Positions 15,354-23,788 of a stretch of DNA of 34,012 nucleotides are shown piece by piece. The translations under genes were made by a program, and so were the position numbers. The stretch comes from Azospirillum isscasi (GTDB lineage: Bacteria; Pseudomonadota; Alphaproteobacteria; Azospirillales; Azospirillaceae), in NCBI RefSeq assembly GCF_030849505.1, contig NZ_JAUJFI010000009.1, positions 1 through 34,012 of the forward strand, given 5' to 3'. Each line of letters starts with the position of its first letter. The stretch's first letter is position 1. Under the pieces are notes generated by a model. The model was not told the DNA's origin, ran no database searches, and saw nothing but the letters and a program-made list of their open reading frames with translations.

Positions 15354-15375
15354 AAAGCGGGTTGCAATCCGCTTT
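15354..15375. repeat. 22-bp near-perfect palindrome in divergent intergenic region
   Basis: AAAGCGG (15354-15360) and CCGCTTT (15369-15375) flank GTTGCAAT, which itself holds the palindrome TTGCAA. Only one symmetric pair deviates. It sits between the divergent amidohydrolase (-) and lipoprotein (+) genes, where it could be an operator or an extragenic palindrome. I see no convincing promoter beside it. Confidence 0.55.
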
Positions 15376-15489
15376 GGACCGCACCGGCGGGAACACGGCT
15401 TCCGCCTGCCGCCGGCGAACGAGGCGATGCGAGTCCGAGGCGGGCTGAAGGCCGCTTCAGGGCCGCCAACCTTTCTGGCGAGTACGGCA

Positions 15490-16155
15490 ATGACGAAGAA
15501 ATTCTGGCTCCTGTTGTTCGCCCTGTTGCTCCCTCTGTCGGCCTGCGGTCCGGTATACACCACGCAATACTCGTTCGTTCCGCCCAAATCGGCGGAAGGG
15601 CGGATGTGCGTCCAGTCCTGCGGGCAGGGGCGGACTTATTGCCGCCAGCTCTGCCAGATGGATAAGCACGCCTGCCTCCAGGACGCCCGCGACCGCGCGA
15701 AGGACGACTACCGCGCTTATGTGCGGCGCCAGAACGCCGAGAAGAAGCCGATCAAGCGCGACCCCAGCGACTTCGACCGCAGCTACGCCTGCGGCACCAG
15801 CAGTTGCGAGAGCCGCTGCGAATCCGACCGGCGCGACTGCTACCGCGACTGCGGCGGGCAGGTGATCGCCCGGGAGGTCTGCACCATGGGCTGCGACCAG
15901 ATCCCGCCGCAGCCCGCCGCCCTGCCCTACACGCCGAAGTCCGACATGCAGAAGCCCGCCGGGGCCGCTGCGCCCCACGCCCCGCTGTGCCGCACCGGCG
16001 AAGAGGTGGAGGTTCTCTTCGAGGACGAGTGGTACGAGGCGGTGGTCACCGGCCCGCTGCGCCCCGACGGCCGCTGCCCGATCCATTACGAGGGCTATGA
16101 CGAGGACGAGGACGAGGCGGTGGGTCCCAAGCGGCTGCGCCCGCGCCTGGATTGA
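15490..16155 (+). CDS. Cysteine-rich lipoprotein with Tudor/chromo-like C-terminal domain
   Basis: This 221-residue predicted lipoprotein has a signal peptide of residues 1-18 ending in the lipobox LSAC, with C19 as the lipidated residue. The mature part has 14 further cysteines. A C-X3-C-X6-C-X3-C pattern occurs twice (C40, C44, C51, C55 and C106, C110, C117, C121), suggesting a duplicated disulfide-stapled helical hairpin in the periplasm. Residues about 168-218 (GEEVEVLFEDEWYEAVV, then CPIHYEGYDEDEDEAVGPKRLR) resemble the Tudor-knot/Agenet/chromo barrel. I chose the ATG at 15490 because it begins the signal peptide; the longer frame upstream has no support. I recognise no characterised homologue. 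It could be an outer-membrane or cell-wall-associated structural protein. Confidence 0.8.
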   Translation: MTKKFWLLLFALLLPLSACGPVYTTQYSFVPPKSAEGRMCVQSCGQGRTYCRQLCQMDKHACLQDARDRAKDDYRAYVRRQNAEKKPIKRDPSDFDRSYACGTSSCESRCESDRRDCYRDCGGQVIAREVCTMGCDQIPPQPAALPYTPKSDMQKPAGAAAPHAPLCRTGEEVEVLFEDEWYEAVVTGPLRPDGRCPIHYEGYDEDEDEAVGPKRLRPRLD

Positions 16156-16265
16156 ACCGTCCCGCGCGGCGCGTGAGGGCTGCCGTTCCCAGCGGGAGCC
16201 CGTGCAGGTGAGCCATGCGGCGGGCGGGCGTGGTGCCGTCAAGGCGCCGCCGCTATAAGGATCGC

Positions 16266-17180
16266 ATGCCCGACGCCAGCAGCCTCACAACTGGAACGCG
16301 CGGCACCGCCACCGAGCGGGCCGCGCTCATCGCTCTGCTCACCGGGGCGCTGGCCATCGCCTTCGCCCCGATCTTCGTCCGCCTCTCCGAGCTTGGACCG
16401 AGCGCCACCGCCTTCTGGCGGCTGGGCTTCGCCATCCCCGCCCTGTGGCTGTGGATGGCGCTGGAGGCCAAGGGAACGAACCGTCCGCGCCGGCCCTCCT
16501 CCCTCACCGATTGCGCCCGCCTGACGGTGGCCGGCCTGTTCTTCGCAGGTGACCTCGCCGTCTGGCACTGGTCGATCCGCTACACCTCCGTCGCCAACTC
16601 CACGCTGCTCGCCAATTTCGCGCCGATCTTCGTGACTTTGGTGTCCTGGCTGGTGTTTAAGGAACGGTTCAGCCGCAAGTTCCTGGCGGGACTCGGCCTG
16701 GCGCTGTGCGGTGCGATGGTGCTGATGGGGCAGAGCCTGACGCTGAGCCCGGACCATCTGTTCGGCGACGCCCTGGGCCTGCTGACCGCCGTTTTCTACG
16801 GCGGCTACATCCTGGCGGTGGGGCGCCTGCGGGCGGACTTCTCCACGGCCACCATCATGACCTGGAGCGGAGCCGTCAGCGGCCTCGCCCTTCTGCCCAT
16901 CGCGCTGCTGTCGGGGGAAAGCCTGATCGCCGGATCGGCCGGGGGCTGGGCGGTGCTTCTGGGGCTGGCGCTGGTCAGCCACGCCGGCGGGCAGAGCCTG
17001 ATCACCTACGCGCTGGCCCATCTGCCCGCCGCCTTCTCCTCCGTCAGCCTGCTGCTCCAACCGGCGGCGGCGGCGGTGCTGGCCTGGGCGCTGCTCGCCG
17101 AACCGCTCGGCCTGCTCCAGGCCCTCGGCGGGGCGGTGGTCCTGGCGGGCATTGTGACGGCGCGCCGCGGCAGCCGATGA
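16266..17180 (+). CDS. EamA-family (DMT superfamily) transporter
   Basis: This 304-residue inner-membrane permease has ten predicted helices arranged as two EamA repeats (about residues 25-145 and 160-300). It belongs to the drug/metabolite transporter superfamily, whose members often export amino acids or metabolites. Typical features are AFAPIFVRLSE near the start, the FWRLGFAIPAL helix, NFAPIFVTLVSWLVFKERFS closing the first repeat, and a terminal VVLAGIVTARR. The ATG at 16266 follows AAGGA; the frame upstream to 16215 adds an Arg-rich tail with no ribosome-binding site. Substrate unknown. A FadR-type regulator follows 77 nt downstream with its own promoter-like sequence. Confidence 0.92.
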   Translation: MPDASSLTTGTRGTATERAALIALLTGALAIAFAPIFVRLSELGPSATAFWRLGFAIPALWLWMALEAKGTNRPRRPSSLTDCARLTVAGLFFAGDLAVWHWSIRYTSVANSTLLANFAPIFVTLVSWLVFKERFSRKFLAGLGLALCGAMVLMGQSLTLSPDHLFGDALGLLTAVFYGGYILAVGRLRADFSTATIMTWSGAVSGLALLPIALLSGESLIAGSAGGWAVLLGLALVSHAGGQSLITYALAHLPAAFSSVSLLLQPAAAAVLAWALLAEPLGLLQALGGAVVLAGIVTARRGSR

Positions 17181-17211
17181 TGCGGTCCATTCGCAGCCGC
17201 CCCGATGCGAG

Positions 17212-17241
17212 TTGACGTGATTTGCCCGACTCGGGTACGAC
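17212..17241 (+). promoter_or_regulatory. Possible promoter of the FadR-type regulator
   Basis: TTGACG (17212-17217) and TACGAC (17236-17241) are 18 nt apart. It begins 31 nt after the transporter stop and 40 nt before the first plausible start codon. Confidence 0.45.
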
Positions 17242-17257
17242 CTATGACTGATTGCTG

Positions 17258-18034
17258 ATGAAAGGGCATGCCTCCGTGTCCGACACCGAAGACCCCCACC
17301 ACGTACCGGCCTCCTCCCAGCGCATTTCGGAATGGGTGGCCGAACGGATTCTGGAACGCATCGCCCGCGGCGAGCTGGTTCCGGGGGAGCGCCTCCCCGG
17401 CGAGCGCCAGCTTGCCGAACAACTCCATGTCAGCCGCGTCTCGGTGCGCGCCGCCCTGCAGAAGCTGAAGACGCAGGGCTTCCTGACCGCCGTCCAGGGC
17501 GGCGGCACGCGCGTGGTGTCCTCCGCCGGCGCGATGGACGGCGCCCTGACCGAGATGGTCCGCGTGAAGCACGGCAACCTCTGCGACCTCGTGGAGATCC
17601 GGCAGGCGCTGGAGAGCTGGGCGGCCCGGCGCGCCACGGAACGCGCGTCGCAGGAACAGATCGACCACATCGGGCGGGTCCTCGCCGCGATGGGCGAGAC
17701 GGGCCGCGACGGCAAGCAGGCCGCCGACGACATGGACTTCCACCTCGCCGTCGCCCAGGCGGCGGGAAGCCCGGTCTATCTCCATCTGCTGGCGACGATC
17801 CGCGACATCCTCGGCCAGATGATGGAGTACCACCACACCGAGCCCTTCGCGCTGGGCAAGGAGGCGCTGATGATCGACCATCACCGCGCCATCTACGAGG
17901 CCATCAAGCGCCGCGACGCCGATGCCGCGGCCTCCGCCGCCGCCGATCATCTCGGCTGGGTGCTCGACCGCTACAACGATCTGAGCCGCAAGGCCGAAGA
18001 CCTCTCCCACCCCGGCGCCGAGCACACGCCGTAG
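17258..18034 (+). CDS. GntR family transcriptional regulator, FadR subfamily
   Basis: This 258-residue regulator has an N-terminal winged helix (about 22-90) with GERLPGERQLAEQLHVSRVSVRAALQKL and the wing GGGTRVV. It also has a C-terminal FCD ligand domain (about 105-235). The FCD metal site is suggested by DMDFHLAVAQ and a later HHRAIYEAI, the D/H pattern that binds a metal and often a carboxylate ligand. Overall it resembles PdhR/LldR-type regulators of organic-acid metabolism. I used the ATG at 17258; a GTG at 17276 after AAAGGG is an equally good start. Its target is unknown: the adjacent EamA gene is a candidate, and autoregulation is common. It ends at a strong bidirectional terminator facing adk. 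Confidence 0.9.
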   Translation: MKGHASVSDTEDPHHVPASSQRISEWVAERILERIARGELVPGERLPGERQLAEQLHVSRVSVRAALQKLKTQGFLTAVQGGGTRVVSSAGAMDGALTEMVRVKHGNLCDLVEIRQALESWAARRATERASQEQIDHIGRVLAAMGETGRDGKQAADDMDFHLAVAQAAGSPVYLHLLATIRDILGQMMEYHHTEPFALGKEALMIDHHRAIYEAIKRRDADAAASAAADHLGWVLDRYNDLSRKAEDLSHPGAEHTP

Positions 18035-18114
18035 CGGCCCATGGCGGGGGGCGGGCAACGCCGAACCCTCCCCTCCCCGCCTCCGGCCGGCGCATGGCGA
18101 ATCACCGGCGCATG

Positions 18115-18157
18115 AAAAAAACCGCAGGGTCCGGATGAACCCTGCGGCTTTTCTTTT
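18115..18157. terminator. Bidirectional terminator between fadR-type gene and adk
   Basis: The perfect 9-bp stem CCGCAGGGT (18122-18130) / ACCCTGCGG (18139-18147) has an 8-nt loop. CTTTTCTTTT follows on the plus strand, and seven A residues (18115-18121) give a T7 tract on the minus strand. It ends the fadR-type transcript and the long spc operon. Confidence 0.92.
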
Positions 18158-18195
18158 CAGCCGACCGTTCTTTCAGCCGACCGGGGCGCTCCTGG

Positions 18196-18843
18196 TCATA
18201 CGGCCAGGATATCCTCGATCTGCTTGGTCACGTCGTCGATCTCGGCCATGCCGTCCACCGTCTTCAGAACGCCACGGCTCTGATAATAGGGCAGAATCGG
18301 CGCGGTCTGCTCGTGATACTGGGCAAGACGGGTCTTGACCGTGTCCGCGTTGTCGTCGGCCCGGCGCTTGAACTCCGTGCCGCCGCAGGCGTCGCACACA
18401 CCCTCGACCTTCGGCTTCTCGAAGCTGTCGTGATACCCCTTGCCGCACTTGGCGCAGGTGTAACGGCCCGTGATGCGATCGACGAGGATGTCGTCGACGA
18501 CCTTCATCTCGATCACATGATCGAGCTTCAGGCCCTTCTCGGCGAGCATGCTGTCGAGCGCCTCGGCCTGGGCGACCGTGCGCGGGAAGCCGTCGAGGAT
18601 GAAACCGTTCGTGACGTCCGGCTTCGAAATGCGCTCGGCGATCATCTGGACCATCAGTTCGTCCGGCATCAGCTTGCCGGCGGACATGATGTCCTTCGCC
18701 TGCTGCCCGAGCGGACCGCCCTCGGCGACCATCGCGCGGAGCATGTCGCCCGTGGAAAGCTGGACGAGCCCGCGTGTGTCTTCGAGACGCCGCGCCTGGG
18801 TCCCCTTCCCGGCGCCCGGCGGCCCGAGCAGAATGAGATTCAT
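18196..18843 (-). CDS. adk: Adenylate kinase
   Basis: Adenylate kinase interconverts ATP plus AMP with two ADP in the cytoplasm. At 215 residues it is the long form with a LID domain. The P-loop GPPGAGKGT is at 7-15, the AMP-site STGDMLR at 30-36, and DGFPRT at 84-89. The LID carries a structural zinc site: C130, C133, C150 and C153 (CAKC, CDAC). The ATG overlaps the secY stop by 1 nt (TAATG), so translation is probably coupled. It is the last gene of the spc operon here, 39 nt before the bidirectional terminator. Confidence 0.98.
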   Translation of the reverse strand: MNLILLGPPGAGKGTQARRLEDTRGLVQLSTGDMLRAMVAEGGPLGQQAKDIMSAGKLMPDELMVQMIAERISKPDVTNGFILDGFPRTVAQAEALDSMLAEKGLKLDHVIEMKVVDDILVDRITGRYTCAKCGKGYHDSFEKPKVEGVCDACGGTEFKRRADDNADTVKTRLAQYHEQTAPILPYYQSRGVLKTVDGMAEIDDVTKQIEDILAV

Positions 18844-20183
18844 TACTTTCTCCCCCGAAGCTTCGCTTTTTTGATCAGCCCCTCATACTGGTGGGCCAGC
18901 AGATGGGAATGAATCTGCGCAACCGTGTCCATCGTAACCGTGACCACGATCAGCAGGCTGGTGCCGCCAAAATAGAACGGAACCGAATGCTGGGAAATCA
19001 GGATTTCGGGGAGGAGACAAACCGCCACAAGGTAGGCCGAGCCGATGACCGTCAGCCGGGTCAATACGTAGTCGATGTAGTCGGCGGTGTTCTTGCCCGG
19101 ACGGATGCCGGGGATGAAGCCGCCATACTTACGCAGGTTTTCGGCCGTGTCCGCGGGGTTGAAGACGATGGCCGTGTAGAAGAAGCAGAAGAACACGATC
19201 AGCGCCGAATACAGGATCATGTAGAGCGGCGTGCCGTGCGCCAGATAGCGCGAGACGGCCTGCAGCCACTCCGGCCCCTCGCCGCCCGCGAAGCCGACCG
19301 CGGTCAGCGGCAGCAGCAGAAGCGACGACGCGAAGATCGGCGGGATGACGCCCGCGGTGTTCAGCTTCAGCGGCAGGTGCGACGCTTCGCCGCCGAACAC
19401 GCGGTTGCCCATCTGCCGCTTCGGATACTGGATCAGCAGGCGGCGTTGGGCGCGCTCCATGAACACGATGAAGAACACCACGCCCACCGCCATCAGCAGC
19501 AGGAAGACGATGAACAGCGTGGACAGCGCGCCGGTGCGGCCCAGCTCCAGCGTGCTGACGAGAGCGCGCGGCAGCTCGGCGACGATGCCGGCGAAGATGA
19601 TGAGGGAGATGCCGTTGCCGATGCCGCGGGCGGTGATCTGCTCGCCCAGCCACATCAGGAACAGCGTGCCGCCGACCAGCGTGATGACCGTGGCGATCTT
19701 GAAGAACAGCCCCGGTTCGGGAACCGCGGCGCCCGACGCGCCGGTCATCGCCTCAAGCCCAACGGCGAGGCCCCAGGCCTGCACCGTCGCCAGCAGCACC
19801 GTGCCGTAGCGGGTGTACTGGTTCAGCTTCTTGCGGCCCGATTCGCCCTCCTTCTTCAGCGCTTCCATCTGCGGCGACACCGCGGTCAGGAGCTGCACGA
19901 TGATGGAGGCCGAGATGTACGGCATGATGTTGAGGGCGAAGATCGTCATGCGGTGCAGCGCACCGCCGGCCAGCATGTCGAACATGCCGAGGATGCCCCC
20001 GCCCTGCTGCCGGAAAATATCGGCCAGGATCTGCGGGTTGACGCCCGGAAGAGGGATGTAGGTGCCCAGGCGGTAAATGATCAAGGCACCAAGGGTGAAC
20101 CAGATCCGCTTCTTCAGCTCGGTCGCCTTGGAGAAGGCCCCGAAATTAATGTTCGCGGCAAGCTGCTCGGCCGCTGATGCCAT
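18843..20183 (-). CDS. secY: Protein translocase channel subunit SecY
   Basis: SecY is the 446-residue, ten-helix pore of the SecYEG translocon in the inner membrane. Hallmarks are LKKRIWFTLGALIIYRLGTYIPLPGV at the N terminus with the first helix, the plug-region GGALHRMTIFALNIMPYISASI, the loop YPKRQMGNRV, and the C-terminal SLLIVVTVTMDTVAQIHSHLLAHQYEGL. The ATG at 20183 (MASAAEQLAANINF) is the standard start; the upstream extension is leader sequence. Unusually for this cluster, 118 nt separate it from rplO, and that gap folds into two strong hairpins. Confidence 0.98.
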   Translation of the reverse strand: MASAAEQLAANINFGAFSKATELKKRIWFTLGALIIYRLGTYIPLPGVNPQILADIFRQQGGGILGMFDMLAGGALHRMTIFALNIMPYISASIIVQLLTAVSPQMEALKKEGESGRKKLNQYTRYGTVLLATVQAWGLAVGLEAMTGASGAAVPEPGLFFKIATVITLVGGTLFLMWLGEQITARGIGNGISLIIFAGIVAELPRALVSTLELGRTGALSTLFIVFLLLMAVGVVFFIVFMERAQRRLLIQYPKRQMGNRVFGGEASHLPLKLNTAGVIPPIFASSLLLLPLTAVGFAGGEGPEWLQAVSRYLAHGTPLYMILYSALIVFFCFFYTAIVFNPADTAENLRKYGGFIPGIRPGKNTADYIDYVLTRLTVIGSAYLVAVCLLPEILISQHSVPFYFGGTSLLIVVTVTMDTVAQIHSHLLAHQYEGLIKKAKLRGRK

Positions 20184-20213
20184 GGGTCGTATCCCTGTCC
20201 CTAATGTGCGAAC

Positions 20214-20295
20214 GGGGCGGTCCTGCAGAATGCAGGCCGCCCCTCGCAACTTCGCTTCATTTAGTGCCGGAAGGTGCCCGCGCGCAAGCGCGGGC
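20214..20295 (-). promoter_or_regulatory. Two strong hairpins in the rplO-secY spacer
   Basis: GCCCGCGC (20276-20283) and GCGCGGGC (20288-20295) make a perfect 8-bp stem with a tetraloop, just after the rplO stop. GGGGCGG/CCGCCCC plus inner CTGCA/TGCAG (20214-20243) make a second stem 30 nt before the secY start. Neither has a T tract, so processing or translation control is likelier than termination. Confidence 0.55.
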
Positions 20296-20301
20296 TTCCG
20301 A

Positions 20302-20787
20302 TCACTCGGCGGCTTCGGTGGCGGACGCGGTCAGCGTGACGCTGCCACCCGCCTTCTCGACCGCTTCCACAGCCGACTTGGAGGCGCCGGCCACGGTGAA
20401 GCTGGCCTTCGTCGTCAGGGCGCCCTTGCCCAGCAGACGGATGCCGTCCTTCTTCACCTTGCCGGTGACGCCCGCCGCTTCCAGAGCCACCGCGTCGATG
20501 GTCTGGCTGGCGTCGAGCTTGCCGGCGTCGATGAACTTCTGGACCAGGCCCAGGTTCACCACCGAGTATTCCTTCGCGAAGATGTTGCGGAAACCGCGCT
20601 TCGGAAGGCGGCGGTGAAGGGGCATCTGGCCGCCTTCGAAGCCGTTGATGGCAACGCCGGTGCGCGAGGTCTGACCCTTCACGCCACGGCCGCCGGTCTT
20701 GCCCTTGCCCGAACCGATACCGCGGCCGACGCGCATGCGCTCCTTACGGGCACCGGGGTTGTCCCGGAGATCGTTCAGCTTCGTCAT
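20302..20787 (-). CDS. rplO: 50S ribosomal protein L15
   Basis: This 161-residue L15, a late-assembly large-subunit protein, starts [23 protein letters not shown], followed by the Gly-rich [20 protein letters not shown] extension that threads into 23S rRNA. The conserved [17 protein letters not shown] core is at about 49-65. The Ala/Glu-rich tail is slightly longer than in E. coli (144 residues). It lies 4 nt after rpmD and is followed by the structured spacer before secY. Confidence 0.98.
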   Translation of the reverse strand: MTKLNDLRDNPGARKERMRVGRGIGSGKGKTGGRGVKGQTSRTGVAINGFEGGQMPLHRRLPKRGFRNIFAKEYSVVNLGLVQKFIDAGKLDASQTIDAVALEAAGVTGKVKKDGIRLLGKGALTTKASFTVAGASKSAVEAVEKAGGSVTLTASATEAAE

Positions 20788-20791
20788 GGGT

Positions 20792-20983
20792 TCAGCCCTC
20801 GTTCTCGACGCGGACCAGGTGCGCGACCTTGGCGATCATGCCCCGCACGGCCGGAGTGTCCTCCAGTTCGCGGGTCCGGTGCAGCTTGTTGAGACCCAGA
20901 CCGACCAGCGTCGCGCGCTGGTCGTGCTTACGACCGATCGGGCTGCCGGTCTGGGTGACGATGACGGTCTTCTTGTCGGCCAT
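20792..20983 (-). CDS. rpmD: 50S ribosomal protein L30
   Basis: This 63-residue L30 is close to the usual 58-61. It has the family pattern [36 protein letters not shown], then the short second half ending in VRVENEG. The ATG at 20983 follows GGAGG; an upstream ATG two codons earlier falls inside the rpsE stop region and is less likely. It is 2 nt from the rpsE stop, so it is tightly coupled. Confidence 0.97.
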   Translation of the reverse strand: MADKKTVIVTQTGSPIGRKHDQRATLVGLGLNKLHRTRELEDTPAVRGMIAKVAHLVRVENEG

Positions 20984-20985
20984 GA

Positions 20986-21567
20986 TCAAGCCTCCTGCGC
21001 ACCGGCGGCGCCGGTTTCACGCTTGCCGAGGATGTCGCTCACGCGACGGCCGCGGCGGGCGGCGACGCTGCGCGGGCTGGAAACCTGCGACAGGGCGTCG
21101 AAGGTCGCCTTGATCATGTTGTGCGGGTTGGAGGTGCCGATGGACTTCGTCACCACGTCCTGCACACCCAGCGCCTCGAAGATCGCGCGCATCGGACCGC
21201 CGGCGATGATGCCGGTACCGGCCGGGGCGGTGCGCAGCACGACCTTGCCGGCACCGAAGTGACCGTTGGAGTCATGATGCAGCGTGCGGCCTTCGCGCAG
21301 CGGAACGCGGATCATGCCGCGCTTCGCCTGGTCGGTCGCCTTGCGGATCGCCTCCGGCACTTCACGGGCCTTGCCCGATCCGACGCCGACGCGGCCCTTG
21401 CCGTCGCCGACCACCACCAGGGCGGCGAAGCCGAAGCGACGGCCACCCTTGACGACCTTGGCGACGCGGTTGATGCCGACGAGCTTTTCGATCAGCTCGC
21501 TCTCTTCCCGATCGCGTTCACGCGGCTGCCGCTCGCGGTCGCTCCGCTCGCCTCTTTCACGTGCCAT
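20986..21567 (-). CDS. rpsE: 30S ribosomal protein S5
   Basis: This 193-residue S5 at the mRNA entry site contributes to helicase activity and decoding accuracy. The first 25 or so residues are an Arg/Glu/Asp-rich extension ([19 protein letters not shown]) absent from the E. coli protein. The normal fold then starts with [24 protein letters not shown]. The S5 C domain includes [25 protein letters not shown] precedes the ATG. It sits 12 nt after rplR. Confidence 0.98.
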   Translation of the reverse strand: MARERGERSDRERQPRERDREESELIEKLVGINRVAKVVKGGRRFGFAALVVVGDGKGRVGVGSGKAREVPEAIRKATDQAKRGMIRVPLREGRTLHHDSNGHFGAGKVVLRTAPAGTGIIAGGPMRAIFEALGVQDVVTKSIGTSNPHNMIKATFDALSQVSSPRSVAARRGRRVSDILGKRETGAAGAQEA

Positions 21568-21579
21568 TTCGGAGCCTCC

Positions 21580-21942
21580 TTAGAACGACAGCCCGCCCTC
21601 GCGGGCGGCGTCAGCCAGGGCCTTGACCCGGCCGTGGTAAATGTAGCCACCACGGTCGAACACGACCTCGGTGACGCCCGCCGCCTTGGCGCGCTCGGCG
21701 ATCAGCGCACCGATCTTCTTGGCGGCCTCGACGTTCCCACCGTGCTTGAGCTGCTCGCGCAGCTCCTTTTCCACGGACGAGGCCGAGGCGACCGTGCGGC
21801 CGTTCTCGTCGTCGATGATCTGGGCGTAGATGTGCAGATTGGACCGGAAAACCGAGAGGCGAGCCCGCCCGCCGGCCTTCTTGGCAATCTGCGCGCGCAC
21901 GCGCTGCTTGCGGCGCTCGTGGAGTTGCTTTGGCTTGAGCAT
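21580..21942 (-). CDS. rplR: 50S ribosomal protein L18
   Basis: This 120-residue L18 binds 5S rRNA in the central protuberance with L5. It starts [19 protein letters not shown], a basic arm, followed by [19 protein letters not shown] and the C-terminal [28 protein letters not shown] signature. I chose the ATG at 21942, which matches family length; the frame continues 31 codons upstream into rplF. Gap to rplF is 8 nt. Confidence 0.98.
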   Translation of the reverse strand: MLKPKQLHERRKQRVRAQIAKKAGGRARLSVFRSNLHIYAQIIDDENGRTVASASSVEKELREQLKHGGNVEAAKKIGALIAERAKAAGVTEVVFDRGGYIYHGRVKALADAAREGGLSF

Positions 21943-21950
21943 GGCGGACC

Positions 21951-22484
21951 TTACTTCTTCTTGCCTTCCTTGCGGAGGAGGGTTTCGGTCTCGTACTTGA
22001 TGCCCTTGCCCTTGTAGGGCTCCGGCTTCTTCCAACCGCGGATCTCCGCGGCGACCTGACCGACCTTCTGCTTGTCGAAGCCCGACACCGAGATCGCGGT
22101 GGGCTTGTCACACTTGATGGTGATGCCCTCCGGGATCGGGTACTTGACGTCGTGCGAGTAGCCGAGCTGCATGACCAGCTCCTTGCCCTGCACGGCGGCA
22201 CGGTAACCGACGCCGTTGATCTCGAGGTTGATGGTGAAGCCCTGGTTGACGCCCGTGACCATGTTGTTGATCAGGGTGCGCGAGGTTGCCCACATGACGC
22301 GGGCGCGCTTGCTGTCGTTCGCCGGGGTGACCACGACCTTGCCGTCTTCCAGCTTGGCCGTGATGTCGTCGATGAGGGTCAGGCTGAGCGAACCCAGCTT
22401 GCCCTTGGCCGTCACCTGCTGGCCGTTGACGGCAACGTCAACACCAGCGGGAACCGGCACGGGATGCTTGCCAATGCGCGACAT
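21951..22484 (-). CDS. rplF: 50S ribosomal protein L6
   Basis: This 177-residue L6, exactly the typical length, lies near the factor-binding site of the large subunit. It starts [17 protein letters not shown] and carries two similar L6 domains, the second ending [24 protein letters not shown], the family signature. The ATG at 22484 follows AGGGGGAC. It is spaced 13 nt from rpsH. Confidence 0.98.
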   Translation of the reverse strand: MSRIGKHPVPVPAGVDVAVNGQQVTAKGKLGSLSLTLIDDITAKLEDGKVVVTPANDSKRARVMWATSRTLINNMVTGVNQGFTINLEINGVGYRAAVQGKELVMQLGYSHDVKYPIPEGITIKCDKPTAISVSGFDKQKVGQVAAEIRGWKKPEPYKGKGIKYETETLLRKEGKKK

Positions 22485-22497
22485 CAGAGGGTCCCCC

Positions 22498-22896
22498 TTA
22501 GAACACGCGGCAGAGGACTTCACCGCCGACGTTGGCGGCGCGGGCCTCATTGTCCGACATCACGCCGCGCGGCGTGGAGAGGATCGCGATGCCCAGGCCG
22601 TTGAAGACGCGGGGCAGATCGGTGATCTTCGAATAGACGCGGCGGCCGGGCTTCGACACGCGGGCGATCTGCTTAATCACAGGCTCGCCTTCGTGATACT
22701 TCAGCTCGATCTTCAGGTTCTTGATGCCGGGACGCAGCTCCTCCTCGGAGTAACCGCGGATGTACCCCTCGCGCTTGAGAACCTCAAGCACGTTGCTGCG
22801 CAGCTTCGACGCCGGGCTCTGCACAACAGACATACGGGCGTGCTGACCATTGCGGATGCGGGTCAGCATATCGCCGAGCGGATCGCTCAAAGACAT
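22498..22896 (-). CDS. rpsH: 30S ribosomal protein S8
   Basis: This 132-residue S8 is a primary 16S rRNA-binding protein of the platform and, in E. coli, the translational repressor of the spc operon. It starts [18 protein letters not shown] and ends with the conserved [20 protein letters not shown] segment. A GGAGG lies upstream of the ATG at 22896. Whether S8 regulates this operon is an inference from E. coli; the site it would bind near rplE is not obvious here. Confidence 0.98.
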   Translation of the reverse strand: MSLSDPLGDMLTRIRNGQHARMSVVQSPASKLRSNVLEVLKREGYIRGYSEEELRPGIKNLKIELKYHEGEPVIKQIARVSKPGRRVYSKITDLPRVFNGLGIAILSTPRGVMSDNEARAANVGGEVLCRVF

Positions 22897-22909
22897 TCTC
22901 CGACCCTCC

Positions 22910-23215
22910 TTACCAGCTCGACTTCACCATCCCCGGGATCTGGCCGGTGGAGGCCAGTTCACGGAGGGTGACGCGGGACAGCTTGAACTTGCGATAGAAC
23001 GCCCGCGGACGGCCGGTCATTTCGCAACGGTTGCGGATGCGCACCTTCGACGAGTTGCGCGGCAGCTCGGCCAGCTTGAGGCGGGCGGCGAACTGCTCTT
23101 CCGGCGGGAGGGAGCGGTCGGTAGCGATGGCCTTCAGGCGGGCACGCTTGTTGGCGAACTGCTTCACCAGCTTGGTGCGACGCTTGTTCTTCTCGATGGC
23201 ACTGGTCTTAGCCAT
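22910..23215 (-). CDS. rpsN: 30S ribosomal protein S14 (zinc-independent type)
   Basis: This 101-residue S14 is in the small-subunit head. It is the longer C-minus form: only one cysteine is present, in [22 protein letters not shown], and there is no CXXC zinc ribbon. The start is [15 protein letters not shown]; the upstream frame extension is not used. Gap to rplE is 19 nt. Confidence 0.98.
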   Translation of the reverse strand: MAKTSAIEKNKRRTKLVKQFANKRARLKAIATDRSLPPEEQFAARLKLAELPRNSSKVRIRNRCEMTGRPRAFYRKFKLSRVTLRELASTGQIPGMVKSSW

Positions 23216-23234
23216 GGGGTCGTGCTCCAGCCAA

Positions 23235-23777
23235 TCAGGCCACAAACGGCATGTCGAAGGCCTTCAGGAGGGCCTTGGCCTCCTTGTCGGTCTTCGCCGA
23301 GGTGACGAAAATGATGTCCATGCCGCGGATCTGATCGATCTTGTCGTAGTCGATCTCCGGGAAAATGATCTGCTCCTTCACGCCCATGGCATAGTTGCCA
23401 CGGCCGTCGAAGCTGTTGCCGGGGATGCCGCGGAAGTCGCGGACACGCGGCAACGCGATCGTGACCAGGCGATCCAGGAACTCGTACATGCGGTCACGGC
23501 GGAGCGTGACCTTGCACCCGATCGCCATGCCCTCACGCAGCTTGAACTGCGCGATCGACTTGCGGGACTTCGTGACGATCGGCTTCTGGCCGCTGATCGC
23601 CGTCAGTTCGCTCACCGCATTCTGGATCTTCTTGGAGTCGCCGACGGCCTCGCCGACACCCATGTTGATGACGATCTTCTCGATCCGCGGAACTTCGAGA
23701 TCGTTCGCGTAGCCGAACTCAGCCTTGAGCGCGGCGCGGATCTTGGAGTCGTACACTTCCTTCAAACGTGCAGCCAT
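23235..23777 (-). CDS. rplE: 50S ribosomal protein L5
   Basis: This 180-residue L5, of typical length, binds 5S rRNA and contacts P-site tRNA. Core motifs are [17 protein letters not shown], the rRNA-binding [21 protein letters not shown], and [20 protein letters not shown] at the end. The ATG at 23777 ([10 protein letters not shown]) is preferred over one five codons upstream. It is 11 nt from rplX. Confidence 0.98.
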   Translation of the reverse strand: MAARLKEVYDSKIRAALKAEFGYANDLEVPRIEKIVINMGVGEAVGDSKKIQNAVSELTAISGQKPIVTKSRKSIAQFKLREGMAIGCKVTLRRDRMYEFLDRLVTIALPRVRDFRGIPGNSFDGRGNYAMGVKEQIIFPEIDYDKIDQIRGMDIIFVTSAKTDKEAKALLKAFDMPFVA

Positions 23778-23788
23778 TGGTCCGGTCC

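Noticed and set aside
15004..15489. N-terminal extension of the cysteine-rich lipoprotein gene
   Set aside because: The frame is open for 160 codons upstream, but the signal peptide with lipobox begins at the ATG at 15490, so the extension is non-coding.
13317..15665. Plus-strand open frame (782 codons) opposite the ligase and amidohydrolase genes
   Set aside because: No recognisable domain or ribosome-binding site; it spans two real genes with conserved catalytic motifs.
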